Below are positions 47,250 to 60,043 of a stretch of 64,000 nt of DNA, one piece after another. Numbering within the stretch: the stretch's first letter is position 1; every line of letters begins with the position of its first letter. Below the pieces are notes generated by a model. The model was not told the DNA's origin, did not search any database, and was given only the letters and a program-made list of their open reading frames with translations. The position numbers and the translations under genes were made by a program. The stretch is from Arthrobacter sp. Y81 (lineage in GTDB: Bacteria > Actinomycetota > Actinomycetes > Actinomycetales > Micrococcaceae), in assembly GCF_002929335.1 (NCBI RefSeq), contig NZ_PJIL01000009.1, forward strand, positions 62,001-126,000, in the 5' to 3' direction.

Positions 47250-48075
47250 CCACGGTCCGGCTGGTGCCGCCAACCCAGATGCCTTCGTCCTCGACGGTGA
47301 TGGTCAGCAGCCCGCCGCGTCCCAGGGCGGTGCCTTGCTGGACGGTGTAGTCACCGTCCACCACTCCTTCGCTGAGGAGCCATTGCGCTAGTCCGGCGTT
47401 GAGGCTGCCGGTTACGGGATCTTCGGGAACGCTGAACCCGGGCACGAACGCCCGGACCTCATAGTCCGCCGGTCCTGCCTCCGCGAAACGTCCGATCACG
47501 CCAACACAGAGCTGGTCCATCAGGGCGAAGTCAGGCTGCAGCTCCAGCACTTGTTCCGCTGACTCCAGCCGGATTCCTATCCAGCCCGGACCGTTGTCCA
47601 CCCAATTGCTGCCAAGGACCTGGGCGGCATCGATGCCCAGGCTGGCGATGGCCTGTTCCAGTACCGCAGGTTCAACCGGGCCGGAGCGGACCAGCGGCGG
47701 TGCTGCAAAGGCCAGATCGGCGTCGGTGCGGCGGATTTTCACCAGCCCTGCCTCGCATTCCTGCACCAGCACCCCGTCCCGGCGGGGCTGGCCGCCCATG
47801 TCCAGCCAGGCGTGGGCAGAGCCCAGCGTGGGATGTCCGGCAAACGGCAGTTCGGACGCCGGGGTAAAGATCCGCAGCTTGTAGTCCGCTTCCGGATGCG
47901 TCGGCTTCTGCAGGAACGTGGTCTCCGACAGGTTGGTCCAGTTCGCGAAGCTCTGCATCTGTTCAGTGGACAGGCCCTCGGCGTCATGCACGACGGCGAC
48001 CGGGTTGCCTGCCTTGGGCCCCGGGGCAAAGACGTCTACCTGGGAGAAGGGATATTCGTTCACAACAGTGGGCAT
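47227..48075 (-). CDS. PhzF-family isomerase/epimerase
   Basis: The 282-residue diaminopimelate-epimerase-fold protein has VDVFAPGPKAGNPVAVVHDAEGL over the start, NLSETTFLQ with the catalytic-type Glu, RIFTPASELPFAGHPTLGSAH, and VPEDPVTGSLNAGLAQWL. Most members outside phenazine clusters are of unknown substrate. No other phenazine genes are near. The 3' end overlaps ridA by 23 bases on the opposite strand. Confidence 0.92.
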   Translation of the reverse strand: MPTVVNEYPFSQVDVFAPGPKAGNPVAVVHDAEGLSTEQMQSFANWTNLSETTFLQKPTHPEADYKLRIFTPASELPFAGHPTLGSAHAWLDMGGQPRRDGVLVQECEAGLVKIRRTDADLAFAAPPLVRSGPVEPAVLEQAIASLGIDAAQVLGSNWVDNGPGWIGIRLESAEQVLELQPDFALMDQLCVGVIGRFAEAGPADYEVRAFVPGFSVPEDPVTGSLNAGLAQWLLSEGVVDGDYTVQQGTALGRGGLLTITVEDEGIWVGGTSRTVVSGRVSL

Positions 48076-48183
48076 GCTGGTCCGTCTCTGGATTTCAGGG
48101 AACTCCGGCGGGAGTACTTACCCGTCCACGGTAGGTGGCCGCGAAGCGCGCGCACCATAGCCACATCCGGAAAGTGGCCTTGT

Positions 48184-48618
48184 TCAGCTTTCCCGGACGA
48201 GCCCCTCCCAGGACCACTTTGGGATTCGCAGCCCGTCCGGCACGTCATCCGGGGAACGCTCGTACCTCGACATCGTGGTGTTCGTCGCCCAGGCGAAGTA
48301 GTCGTGCAGCACTTGGCGGAGGACGTCGTCGTTGGTGAGCCCGACGTCCGTCAGGGCCTGCTCGAAGCAGCTGATGGCCCTGCGGTCCATATCCTCGTGC
48401 TGCCCGTTGCCGCTGTGGATCCGCACCACTGATGTCTCGTCCCCGTAGAAACCCGAATAGTCCGGCGGGCCGCCTAAAGCCTCGGCCCAATAGGCGGCCA
48501 GCCGCCGGTTGTGGTCGGGATGGAACCCGTGGCTGAACGCGTGGCTGACCACCTCATCAGCCATGACCCTGGCATGCCAGGCGTTGGCCAGCGTCGCAGC
48601 AACGATGCCACGCCGCAC
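48184..48618 (-). pseudogene. Group II truncated hemoglobin-like gene with degenerate 5' end
   Basis: The body is a clear globin of the actinobacterial truncated type: LANAWHARVMADEVVSHAFSHG (helix B/E region), RRLAAYWAEALGGPPDYSG, SVVRIHSGNGQHEDMDRRAI with the proximal His region, and DYFAWATNTTMSRY. The expected first 15-18 residues (an aYdaaGGxxgLlrLA helix) are absent in this frame, which instead begins VRRGIVAAT from a GTG with no ribosome site. The neighbouring frame encodes GCGVASLLRR just upstream, consistent with a one-base frameshift near 48588. It could still be expressed in shortened form. Confidence 0.6.
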
Positions 48619-48665
48619 CCGTGCGCGGAAGGGCCACCTCAAGCCGAACGGACTCGCGCCCGCCC

Positions 48666-48980
48666 TCAGCCCAGGCCCGCGAACCTTAGCCCGGCGGTTA
48701 CTGCGACGGCGACTCCGACAATCACCAGGAACGGTGCCTTGATCCAGCTGAGGACAGCGGCCACCGCGGCACCGCCGATCAGCGCGCCGCCGGCCAGTTC
48801 GCCGTCGTGAAAGGTGCCGGACCGGGCGGCAACCGCCGCCAGCAGCACCACGGACGCCACCTCCAGGGTCCGCTGCAGGGCCGGGGACGGCTTCCACCGC
48901 TTGCGCAACAGCGGCCCCGTGGCCCGGAAGGTATAGGTTCCTACGGCAAGGACGGCGATCGCGGCCAGAAGTTCAGTCAT
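48666..48980 (-). CDS. azlD: AzlD-type branched-chain amino acid exporter subunit
   Basis: The 104-residue protein has four hydrophobic spans: LLAAIAVLAVGTYTFRATGP at the start with the typical YTFR, LEVASVVLLAAVAA, AGGALIGGAAVAAVLSW and FLVIVGVAVAVTAGLRF. It partners AzlC in exporting branched-chain amino acids or analogues. Its ATG overlaps the azlC stop (ATGA), so the two are translationally coupled. Confidence 0.9.
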   Translation of the reverse strand: MTELLAAIAVLAVGTYTFRATGPLLRKRWKPSPALQRTLEVASVVLLAAVAARSGTFHDGELAGGALIGGAAVAAVLSWIKAPFLVIVGVAVAVTAGLRFAGLG

Positions 48981-49678
48981 GAGCTCAGTTCCGGTTCGGT
49001 TGTGGTGGGACGCCAGGGACGGGCTACCGCGATGGCGGCCAGGGAGAGCAGTTCCGGGAGTCCGGCGGGAAGGAACGACGCCGTTGCAACAGTGATTGCC
49101 GCGCCCACCACCACCGCGGTGGTCAGGGCAGCGCCGCCCGCCCGAGCCTTCGGAATGACCAGGGCGAGGATCATCGCCGGAAAGACGGCGTCGAGTCCCC
49201 AACGGTCCAGGTCGCCGAGGAAGGCGCCGAGCCAGGTGCCCAGCGCGGTCCCGAGGGGCCAGACCAGGACAATGCCCACACCGCACGCCCAGAATCCGAG
49301 GCGCCGTATGGCCGGGCTGCTTCCGGCAAGGGCAAACGAGGTGGACTCATCGTTGATTGCGTGGGCGCCGAGGATAGAGCGGAGGCCGTGGCCCATGACC
49401 GGGGCCACCTGGAAGCCGAACGGAATGTGCCGGGCATTGACCAGCAGCCCGGCCGCGGCAGCCAGCCATGGGCTGCCCCCGGCTCCGATGATGGCAACGA
49501 ACATCATTTCCGAGGCGCCGGCCACCACTGCCACAGACAGCAGAACCGGGATCCACCAGGGCAGGCCGTAGCCGGTGGCCAGGGCGCCGTAGGAGATTCC
49601 GAGGATCCCGCCGGCCAGGCAGACCACGGCCACGGAGCGCAGGAGTGAATGCAGCTCTGTTCGGTTCATCGTATCCAT
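48977..49678 (-). CDS. azlC: AzlC-type branched-chain amino acid exporter subunit
   Basis: The 233-residue inner-membrane protein has the AzlC signatures ILGISYGALATGYGLPWW, SVAVVAGASEMMFVAIIGAGG, LLVNARHIPFGF and HAINDESTSFAL. ATG 49678 or the third-next Met at 49669 are both possible; a 16-base dyad directly precedes 49678. It is divergent from an XRE-cupin regulator that very likely controls it, and is followed by coupled azlD. Confidence 0.9.
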   Translation of the reverse strand: MDTMNRTELHSLLRSVAVVCLAGGILGISYGALATGYGLPWWIPVLLSVAVVAGASEMMFVAIIGAGGSPWLAAAAGLLVNARHIPFGFQVAPVMGHGLRSILGAHAINDESTSFALAGSSPAIRRLGFWACGVGIVLVWPLGTALGTWLGAFLGDLDRWGLDAVFPAMILALVIPKARAGGAALTTAVVVGAAITVATASFLPAGLPELLSLAAIAVARPWRPTTTEPELSS

Positions 49679-49703
49679 GTTCAATAGAATGAACGCGTAC
49701 ACT
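49679..49703. promoter_or_regulatory. Operator dyad and -10 element between azlC and the XRE gene
   Basis: GTTCAATAGAATGAAC (49679-49694) is an imperfect palindrome with perfect GTTCA/TGAAC arms, directly upstream of the azlC start. A rightward -10-like TACACT follows at 49698-49703, so a bound repressor would cover both promoters. It is the likely binding site of the XRE regulator. Confidence 0.6.
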
Positions 49704-49743
49704 GGTGACTGTCAAGCCGAACGATCGACCGATGGAGCGAACA

Positions 49744-50304
49744 GTGACCGAGCAGAGCAAAGCCCCGCTCAAGGCGATTGCGGCGGCAATCAAACGTCAC
49801 CGCGAGGCCGCCGGCCTGTCGCTGACGGAAGCGGCCCGCCGCGCGCAGATTGCGAAGTCCACGCTGTCCCAGCTGGAGTCCGGCGTCGGCAATCCCAGTG
49901 TTGAAACCCTGTGGGCGCTCGCGCTTGCCTTGGACGTTTCCTTCACCGACCTGGTGGATCCTCCGCGCGCGGGCGTGGTGATCATGCGCGCCGGCGAGGG
50001 GCAGCCGGTCCGGTCCGAGCACTCCGATTACGCCATCACCCTGCTCGCGCACGCCCCAGCGGGTTCTCGCAGGGACCTCTACAAGCTGGCTGCGGAACCG
50101 GGGCCCGCCAGGGAATCGGAGCCGCACACGCCGGGGACCATCGAACACGTCATCCTGACCGCCGGTTCCGCGAAAGTGGGCCCGTCCGGGTCCCCGGCCA
50201 CGCTTAACGCCGGGGACTACATCAGCTATCCCGGCGACGCACCGCACATTTTTGAAGCACTGGAAGCCGGGACAACCGCGGTCATGATCGACGAACACCG
50301 CTAG
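49744..50304 (+). CDS. XRE-family regulator with C-terminal cupin domain
   Basis: The 186-residue regulator has an N-terminal lambda-repressor-type HTH (LKAIAAAIKRHREAAGLSLTEAARRAQIAKSTLSQLESG in consecutive parts) and a C-terminal cupin (IEHVILTAGSAKVG, LNAGDYISYPGDAPHIFEAL). GTG 49744 is favoured over 49705 and 49732 because GGAG lies 6 bases upstream and the HTH begins shortly after. Family members sense an amino acid or analogue through the cupin. It is divergent from azlCD, the common arrangement. Confidence 0.92.
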   Translation: MTEQSKAPLKAIAAAIKRHREAAGLSLTEAARRAQIAKSTLSQLESGVGNPSVETLWALALALDVSFTDLVDPPRAGVVIMRAGEGQPVRSEHSDYAITLLAHAPAGSRRDLYKLAAEPGPARESEPHTPGTIEHVILTAGSAKVGPSGSPATLNAGDYISYPGDAPHIFEALEAGTTAVMIDEHR

Positions 50305-50328
50305 GGAGCACCGCCGGGCGGCTCACCG

Positions 50329-50508
50329 CTACGAGCGCGTCGTGACCACAGCCTTTGCCGCAAAAACCGCGGCCGCTACGAGCAGGATCACGGCAGACAG
50401 GATCGAATACCACTGGCCGCCTGCGGACAAGGCAACGGAAACGCCAACCAGTGCGAAGAGCGCTGCACCCAGCGCCCAGATGAGGGTGTTCGCCTGAGGC
50501 GTCCTCAT
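50329..50508 (-). CDS. 59-residue two-span membrane protein
   Basis: ATG 50508 to TAG 50329-50331 encodes MRTPQANTLIWALGAALFAL and a second span SILSAVILLVAAAVFAAK, ending KAVVTTRS. GGAGG lies 8 bases upstream, inside the preceding coding region, and the start overlaps that gene's stop (ATGA). This supports a translationally coupled pair of small membrane proteins. Function unknown. Confidence 0.7.
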   Translation of the reverse strand: MRTPQANTLIWALGAALFALVGVSVALSAGGQWYSILSAVILLVAAAVFAAKAVVTTRS

Positions 50509-50815
50509 GATCCCGCCTCCACGTTCCGGCTGCTTTCAGGAGCTTCCACGGACGCGTACGTCGGCCGGAAGAAGGCGCTGGCCGCGGGCAGCCACATCAG
50601 CACGGAGCAGCCCACAACTGAAGCACCACAAACGGGACCGCGAAAGCGGCCATGGCCCAACCGGCCGCGGACACACCCACACCGATCCCGGAAAGCTCCA
50701 GGATAACGGGCAGGATGCCGCCCACCACTGCACTGGCCAGCCAGAACGCCGTCGACGCCCTCAGGACCTGCGGAATCGTGGCCGATCCGCCAAAAATCAA
50801 ACGCTGTTCCCCCAA
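50505..50815 (-). pseudogene. Small membrane protein gene with a probable frameshift
   Basis: From TTG 50815 (behind GGGGGA) the frame reads MGEQRLIFGGSATIPQVLRA, two hydrophobic spans (FWLASAVVGGILPVILEL and GWAMAAFAVPFVVLQLW), then stops at 50597. The neighbouring frame then supplies VLMWLPAASAFFRPTYAS and ends exactly at the ATGA start of the 59-residue gene. The amino-acid character changes from membrane-like to tail-like at the switch, so one frameshift (mutation or sequencing error) between about 50600 and 50640 is the simplest explanation. Confidence 0.6.
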
Positions 50816-50931
50816 AAGAAATCCCCCAATTCAACATGCATCCGCGTGCCACTCGGCGCGCCGAAGCTCCAGCCTAGCCACTGGGCCTGTGGCCGTCTTG
50901 TCACATGGGGGCGGGCGCGCGCGGAAGGGCC

Positions 50932-51083
50932 TGCAACCGGCCCATACGGCGGCTACTGATCGCCGTCGTGGTTTTCCAGCTGGCGCAGTCCATCGCGTCG
51001 CTGTACCTGCCCACACTGACCCGGACATCATCGATGAGGGCGTGGCCAAGGGGAACATCGGGTACGTCCTCAGCCTGAGCGGC
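50932..51083 (+). pseudogene. Fragment of an ABC-exporter gene, partial duplicate of 56204-57937
   Basis: The rightward sequence around TTTTCCAGCTGGCGCAGTCC (50972-50991) and on through CATCGATGAGGGCGTGG (51026-51042) is nearly identical to 56268-56343 near the start of the intact ABC exporter gene. Translated, it gives [15 protein letters not shown], then after a frame change DIIDEGVAKG and YVLSLSG, versus the intact [15 protein letters not shown]...DIIDEGVAKG...VILSLGG. Only about 150 bases remain, with neither the rest of the membrane domain nor any ATPase domain. Confidence 0.85.
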
Positions 51084-51099
51084 ATCCAGCACTTCCTGC

Positions 51100-51421
51100 C
51101 TAGTGGACGGCACCAAGCTCGATGAGCAGGACGCCGCCGATGATGAGGCCGAGTCCCAGCATCATGACGGGCGTGATCCTCTCCTTGAAGGAGACACGGC
51201 TTCCCAGTGCGGTCAGGGCGACGCCGGCAGCTGCCCAGGTGCCGTACGCAACCCCCAGGTTCATTCCCTGGTCCAGGGTCAGGGTGAGGAGGGCAAACGC
51301 CAGGAAATATCCGACGCCGACCGGGTATGTACCAACGGCGCTTGCCAGTGGACGCGACACGCAGGAACAAGGTGGCGGTAACCTCGGTAAGGATGGCCCC
51401 CGCCAGCAGAAGCCACGTCAT
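51100..51421 (-). pseudogene. Small multidrug resistance (SMR) gene with a one-base frameshift
   Basis: ATG 51421 gives MTWLLLAGAILTEVTATLFL...GKRRWYIP, a correct SMR first helix with the essential Glu. The rest, VGVGYFLAFALLTLTLDQGM, NLGVAYGTWAAAGVALTALGSR and MMLGLGLIIGGVLLIELGAVH, is in another frame. The join is at about 51323-51327, where ACCCGG on the coding strand would read through if it were ACCGG. The gene start overlaps the stop of the intact upstream SMR gene (ATGA), so it was the second gene of a paired SMR transporter. Confidence 0.8.
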
Positions 51422-51774
51422 GAGCTGGCCATTTCCTTTGCCGGCACTCCGGCCGGCGTTTGGTGCGATCCGAGTTCAACGCAGAGGACCCCGCCGATGA
51501 CCATGGCCATCCCGACCAGCATGACAGGGGTCAGTGTTTCGCCGAAGATGAGGGCTGCCAGCAGCACCGTGAGGGTTACGCCCAGTGCAGCCCAGATGCC
51601 GTAGGCGACCCCCAGGCCAAGGCCTTTGCGGAGGACCCATGCGAGGAAACCGAAAGAAGCGGCGTAGCCGAGGACAACAACAATGAAGAAGGCAGGATGA
51701 TCCAGGGCAGCCTTCAAGGAAAGGGACGCAGTCACCTCACTGAGGATCGCGCCGGCCAGAAGAATCCACTTCAT
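51418..51774 (-). CDS. SMR-family small multidrug efflux protein
   Basis: The 118-residue EmrE-type transporter has four helices: KWILLAGAILSEVTASLSLK with the essential Glu12, FFIVVVLGYAASFGFLAWVL, LGVAYGIWAALGVTLTVLLA with the G-x-A-Y-x-x-W motif, and PVMLVGMAMVIGGVLCVEL. AAGGA about 9 bases upstream supports ATG 51774. It overlaps the frameshifted second SMR gene, the arrangement of paired (EbrAB-like) SMR transporters. Alone it may function as a homodimer. Confidence 0.92.
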   Translation of the reverse strand: MKWILLAGAILSEVTASLSLKAALDHPAFFIVVVLGYAASFGFLAWVLRKGLGLGVAYGIWAALGVTLTVLLAALIFGETLTPVMLVGMAMVIGGVLCVELGSHQTPAGVPAKEMASS

Positions 51775-51805
51775 TCAATAAGTCCTTGAGAGTTGTTGGG
51801 CTTGG

Positions 51806-52444
51806 TTATGCCTGCGGGACCAACTTGGAGCCGGCCACCGCTGAGCTGCCGAGGTCACTCCTTGTCAGAGCCCGCCGGCTGTCCAGCGCCTCGGTCCATG
51901 CAGCAGTTTCCGCCACCGCTGCCCAGTTCGAGTTCAGCAACGTCAGGAGCGTCGTGTGGACCGTCTTTGCGTCAGCGAAGCCTGCGTCGTTGGCGAGGTT
52001 GATGGCCCCCGTGGCATCTGAGAGAACCTCGGTGCTGAAGCCAAGGAACTCTGCCTCCACGGCTGAGGCGAGCACGCAGTTGTTGGTCATGTAGCCCACC
52101 AGGGTGACCGTATCGACGTCGTGCTGGCGCAGCCAGGTGGCGAGGTCCGTATCGGCGTACACGGACCCGTACTGTTTGACCACTGGCTTCCATGCGGCGG
52201 TCTTGCGACGTTCAATTTCCGGGTGCAGGTCGAACTCCGGCGTGCCGGGCGCAAAGACCGGTGCACCCTCACCTGCGGAGTGCTGAATCACGGCGATGGG
52301 AATGCCCGCGGCAGTGGCAGCGTCTACTGCCCGCGCAATCGTGGGCAGCGACTCCTGGTGGGGCGGGTACTGGATCTCGAGCGGGCCGCCGAAGTACTGC
52401 TGCTGCACGTCGATGAGGATGAGGGCGCGGCGGGGGCTGGTCAT
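51806..52444 (-). CDS. Cysteine hydrolase (isochorismatase-like)
   Basis: The 212-residue isochorismatase-fold hydrolase has the catalytic triad positions visible: Asp in RALILIDVQQQYFGG, Lys in AWKPVVKQYGS, Cys in VGYMTNNCVLASA. ATG 52444 follows AGGGAGA; the 59 upstream in-frame codons are non-coding. The family hydrolyses nicotinamide, ureido or similar amides, and the substrate is unknown. It is divergent from a GlxA-type regulator with a 139-base gap, a standard pairing that implies control by that regulator. Confidence 0.9.
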   Translation of the reverse strand: MTSPRRALILIDVQQQYFGGPLEIQYPPHQESLPTIARAVDAATAAGIPIAVIQHSAGEGAPVFAPGTPEFDLHPEIERRKTAAWKPVVKQYGSVYADTDLATWLRQHDVDTVTLVGYMTNNCVLASAVEAEFLGFSTEVLSDATGAINLANDAGFADAKTVHTTLLTLLNSNWAAVAETAAWTEALDSRRALTRSDLGSSAVAGSKLVPQA

Positions 52445-52583
52445 GTTCTTGGTTCTCCCTGATGGTTTGCGGGCCGCCTTCTGGCGATTTCTCCAGTCTT
52501 CCTGCTGCCGACGAATGCCAACAGTGGCACGAAGGCGGATATACGATGGAATCGGGCCAATAATATCCAGGAATAGGAGCAGG

Positions 52584-53549
52584 ATGAGGATCGCGGTGTA
52601 CGCCTTCAACGGGGCAACCATGTTTCACCTTGCCGTTCCGCAGATGGTTTTTGACGAGGTGGCCCGCCAGCGCCTTGCCGGGTGGGAGACGGTTCTCTTT
52701 TCTGACCAGGCAGGCGAGATAACAACCGCTGAAGGGTATCGGCTGGGCGAAGTGAAGGGACCCGAGGCCGCGGATAAGGCGGACATTGTGGTGGTGCCGT
52801 CATGGTTCGACGACGGGCGCATGCTGGGTGATTCGCTGCGGCGTGTGCTACAAGGGGCGCATGTCCGGGGCGTGCCGATTTTGGGGTTGTGCCTTGGCGC
52901 GATCCCGGTGGCGGACGCGGGGCTGCTCGCGGGGCGCCGGGCCGTCACGCATTGGCAGGCGTTTGATTCCCTTGCAGCGCGGCACCCCGATGTCCCGTTG
53001 GACCAGTCTGTGCTGTATATCGACCATGGTGATGTCCTGACATCGGCCGGCACCGCTTCTGCGCTGGACGCCTGCCTTCACATGGTGCGCTCCCGGCTGG
53101 GGGCGGAAGCGGCGAACCGGGTGGCGCGCAGCCTGGTCATTGCTCCGCATCGGGAGGGCGGTCAGGCGCAGTACATTGAGCGGCCGGTCCCGCCGAGCTC
53201 CACGGATGACCCGATCTCGCGACTGCTTGAATGGGCCCTGGGCCGCCTGGGTGAACCCCTCACCATCGACCGGCTGGCGGCCCAGGCGCATTTGAGCCGC
53301 CGCACCTTTGTCCGTGCTTTCCGGGCAGCAACGGGGACGACGCCGGCAGCCTGGATCCGCGCCCGCCGCCTCGACGCAGCCCGGCGGCTGCTCGAGACCA
53401 CCGACCTGTCGGTGGACCAGATCTCTGCCGACTGCGGATTCGGCAATGCCGTCACCCTGCGCCAGAACTTCGCTGCCGCCTTTTCCACGACACCAACGGA
53501 ATATCGGCGCCGTTTTGACGCCCGTAGTGGGGCATCGGCGCCGCTTTGA
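52584..53549 (+). CDS. GlxA-type AraC regulator with DJ-1/PfpI domain
   Basis: The 321-residue regulator has an N-terminal DJ-1/PfpI domain (AVYAFNGATMFHLAVPQMVF, IVVVPSWFDDGR, and LGLCLGAIPVADAGLLAGR with the nucleophile-elbow Cys). A C-terminal double HTH of AraC type follows (ITIDRLAAQAHLSRRTFVRAF as recognizable parts, FRAATGTTPAAWIRARRL and ISADCGFGNAVTLRQNF). ATG 52584 follows ATAGGAGC. It probably controls the divergent cysteine hydrolase gene. Confidence 0.93.
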   Translation: MRIAVYAFNGATMFHLAVPQMVFDEVARQRLAGWETVLFSDQAGEITTAEGYRLGEVKGPEAADKADIVVVPSWFDDGRMLGDSLRRVLQGAHVRGVPILGLCLGAIPVADAGLLAGRRAVTHWQAFDSLAARHPDVPLDQSVLYIDHGDVLTSAGTASALDACLHMVRSRLGAEAANRVARSLVIAPHREGGQAQYIERPVPPSSTDDPISRLLEWALGRLGEPLTIDRLAAQAHLSRRTFVRAFRAATGTTPAAWIRARRLDAARRLLETTDLSVDQISADCGFGNAVTLRQNFAAAFSTTPTEYRRRFDARSGASAPL

Positions 53550-53598
53550 TCACGTCGTGAAACGGGACCCGCGGGCTCAGGCAACGGGAGGAGATGCT

Positions 53599-53628
53599 CC
53601 GGGCCGGCCGCGTCTGCAGCCGGCCCGG
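53599..53628. terminator. Bidirectional terminator between the GlxA-type gene and katG
   Basis: CCGGGCCGGC (53599-53608) pairs perfectly with GCCGGCCCGG (53619-53628) around a 10-base loop, in the 84-base gap between two convergent genes. Confidence 0.75.
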
Positions 53629-53633
53629 ATGCA

Positions 53634-57933
<4,300 letters not shown>

Positions 57934-57937
<4 letters not shown>

Positions 57938-59973
57938 GCACGCCGCACCGGCCGACGTCGGGCGCCACGAACCCAGCCGCCCCCGGCGGCACGGCACCCG
58001 CCTCCAAAACCGGGACTGCCGACGTCGTACGCATTCCCCGTCCGGCGGGCGGACCGGGACGCGGCGGACCGTTCGCGGGGATGAACGTCCCCGCGGAGAA
58101 GGCAATGAACTTCGGGCCGTCGGCCAAGCGGCTGCTGGGCACTCTCCGGCCGGAGCGGGCGTGGCTGCTGCTGGTGCTGGTGACGGGTATTGCGAGTGTG
58201 GCGCTCTCGGTGATCGGGCCGCGGCTGCTGGGGGAGGGCACCAACCTGATTTTCTCCGGCGTGGTGTCCCGCGAGCTGCCCGCCGGGGTCACCAAGGCCG
58301 AACTGATCGCGCAGCTGCGGGCCGCGGGGGAGAACCAGAAGGCGGACATGCTGACGCCGATGGCGCTGACGCCCGGCGCGGGGATCGACTTCGCGGCGCT
58401 GTCCAGCGTGCTGATGTGGGCGCTGGTGCTGTACGTGCTGGCGTCGGCGTTTATGTGGGTGCAGGCGTATGTGCTCAACGGGGTGGTGCAGCGGACGGTG
58501 TTCGGGCTGCGGGAGGACATCGAGGCGAAGATCAACCGGCTGCCGCTGCGGTATTTCGATTCCATCCAGCGCGGTGAGCTGCTGAGCCGGGTGACCAACG
58601 ACGTGGACAACATCTCCCAGAGCCTGCAGCAGTCCATCAGCCAGGCGGTCACGTCGGTGCTGACCGTGGTGGGCGTGCTGGTGATGATGGTGATCCTCTC
58701 GCCCACGCTGGCGCTGATCGCGCTGGTGACGGTCCCGCTGACGCTGGGGATCACGGCGCTGATCGCCAAGCGCTCGCAGAAGCTGTTCGTGGCGCAGTGG
58801 AAGCACACGGGGGAGCTGAACGGGCAGATCGAGGAGACGTACACCGGGCATGCGCTGGTGAAGGTGTTCGGCCGGCAGCGCGAGGTGGAGGAGCGGTTCC
58901 GGCAGAAGAACGTGGAGCTGTATGACGCGAGCTTCGGCGCGCAGTTTATTTCCGGGCTGATCATGCCGGCCATGACGTTCATCGGGAACCTGGTGTACGT
59001 GGGGATCGCGGTGGTGGGCGGCCTGCAGGTGGCGTCCGGGGCGATGCAGCTGGGCGATGTGCAGGCGTTCATCCAGTACTCGCGGCAGTTCACCATGCCG
59101 CTGGCGCAGCTGGGGTCCATGGCGAACCTGCTGCAGTCCGGGGTGGCGTCCGCCGAGCGGGTGTTCGAGCTGCTGGACACGGATGAGCAGTCGCCGGATC
59201 CTTCCCCTGGTTCTTCGCCGGACGGCGGGCGCGGGCGGCTGGTGTTCGAGAACGTGTCGTTCTCCTACTCGCCGGACAAGCCGCTGATCTCTTCTCTCAG
59301 TCTCGTCGCCGAGCCGGGGCAGACGGTGGCGATCGTCGGGCCGACCGGGGCCGGCAAGACGACGCTGGTGAACCTGATGATGCGGTTCTATGAGATCGAT
59401 GCGGGGCGGATAACGCTCGACGGCGTGGACGTCACCGCGATGACGCGGTACGAGCTGCGCTCGCGGCTGGGCATGGTGCTGCAGGATACGTGGCTGTTTG
59501 GGGGCTCGATCCGGGACAACATTGCGTACGGCCGGCCGTCGGCTTCGGAGGAGGAGATCCTGGAGGCGGCGCGGGCGACTTACGTGGACCGGTTCGTGCA
59601 CTCCCTGCCGGAGGGTTACGACACGGTGCTCGAGGACGAGGGCTCCAATGTATCCGCCGGCGAGAAGCAGCTGCTGACGATTGCCCGGGCGTTCCTGGCC
59701 CGACCGTCGGTGCTGATCCTGGATGAGGCGACATCTTCCGTGGACACGCGGACTGAGGTGCTGGTGCAGAAGGCGATGAGTGCCTTGCGGTCCGACCGGA
59801 CGAGCTTCGTGATCGCGCACCGACTGTCCACGATCCGCGACGCTGACCTCATCCTGGTGATGGAGGCAGGCCAGATCGTGGAGCAGGGGACGCACTCGGA
59901 GTTGTTGGCGGCGGGTGGTGCGTATGCCCGGCTGTACGAGGCGCAGTTCGCGGCTCCTGTGGCGGAGGTTTAA
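57934..59973 (+). CDS. Heterodimeric ABC exporter subunit with intact ATPase site
   Basis: The 679-residue partner half-transporter has a long Pro/Ala/Gly-rich N-terminal segment (about 55 residues) and six spans. An ATPase domain follows with Walker A IVGPTGAGKTTLVNL, Q-loop MVLQDTWLF, signature NVSAGEKQLLTIARAF, Walker B VLILDEATSSVD (catalytic Glu present) and switch His in VIAHRLSTI. The signature is SAGEK rather than SGGQ, matching the pattern of heterodimeric exporters. ATGA overlap with the upstream gene shows coupling. About 60 extra residues between spans 1 and 2 (TKAELIAQLRAAGENQKADM) form an enlarged extracellular loop. Confidence 0.93.
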
Positions 59974-60043
59974 GTGTGCGCGTGCTCTTGAGACCGCGCC
60001 CGCTGGAAAGTACCGCCACTGGATGGCAGTTACGCCTCCTTAT

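Noticed and set aside
50831..51421. A 196-codon frame read as one protein across the SMR gene
   Set aside because: Only its first 33 codons are SMR-like; after that the composition is Arg/Pro/Gly noise while the true SMR sequence continues in another frame.
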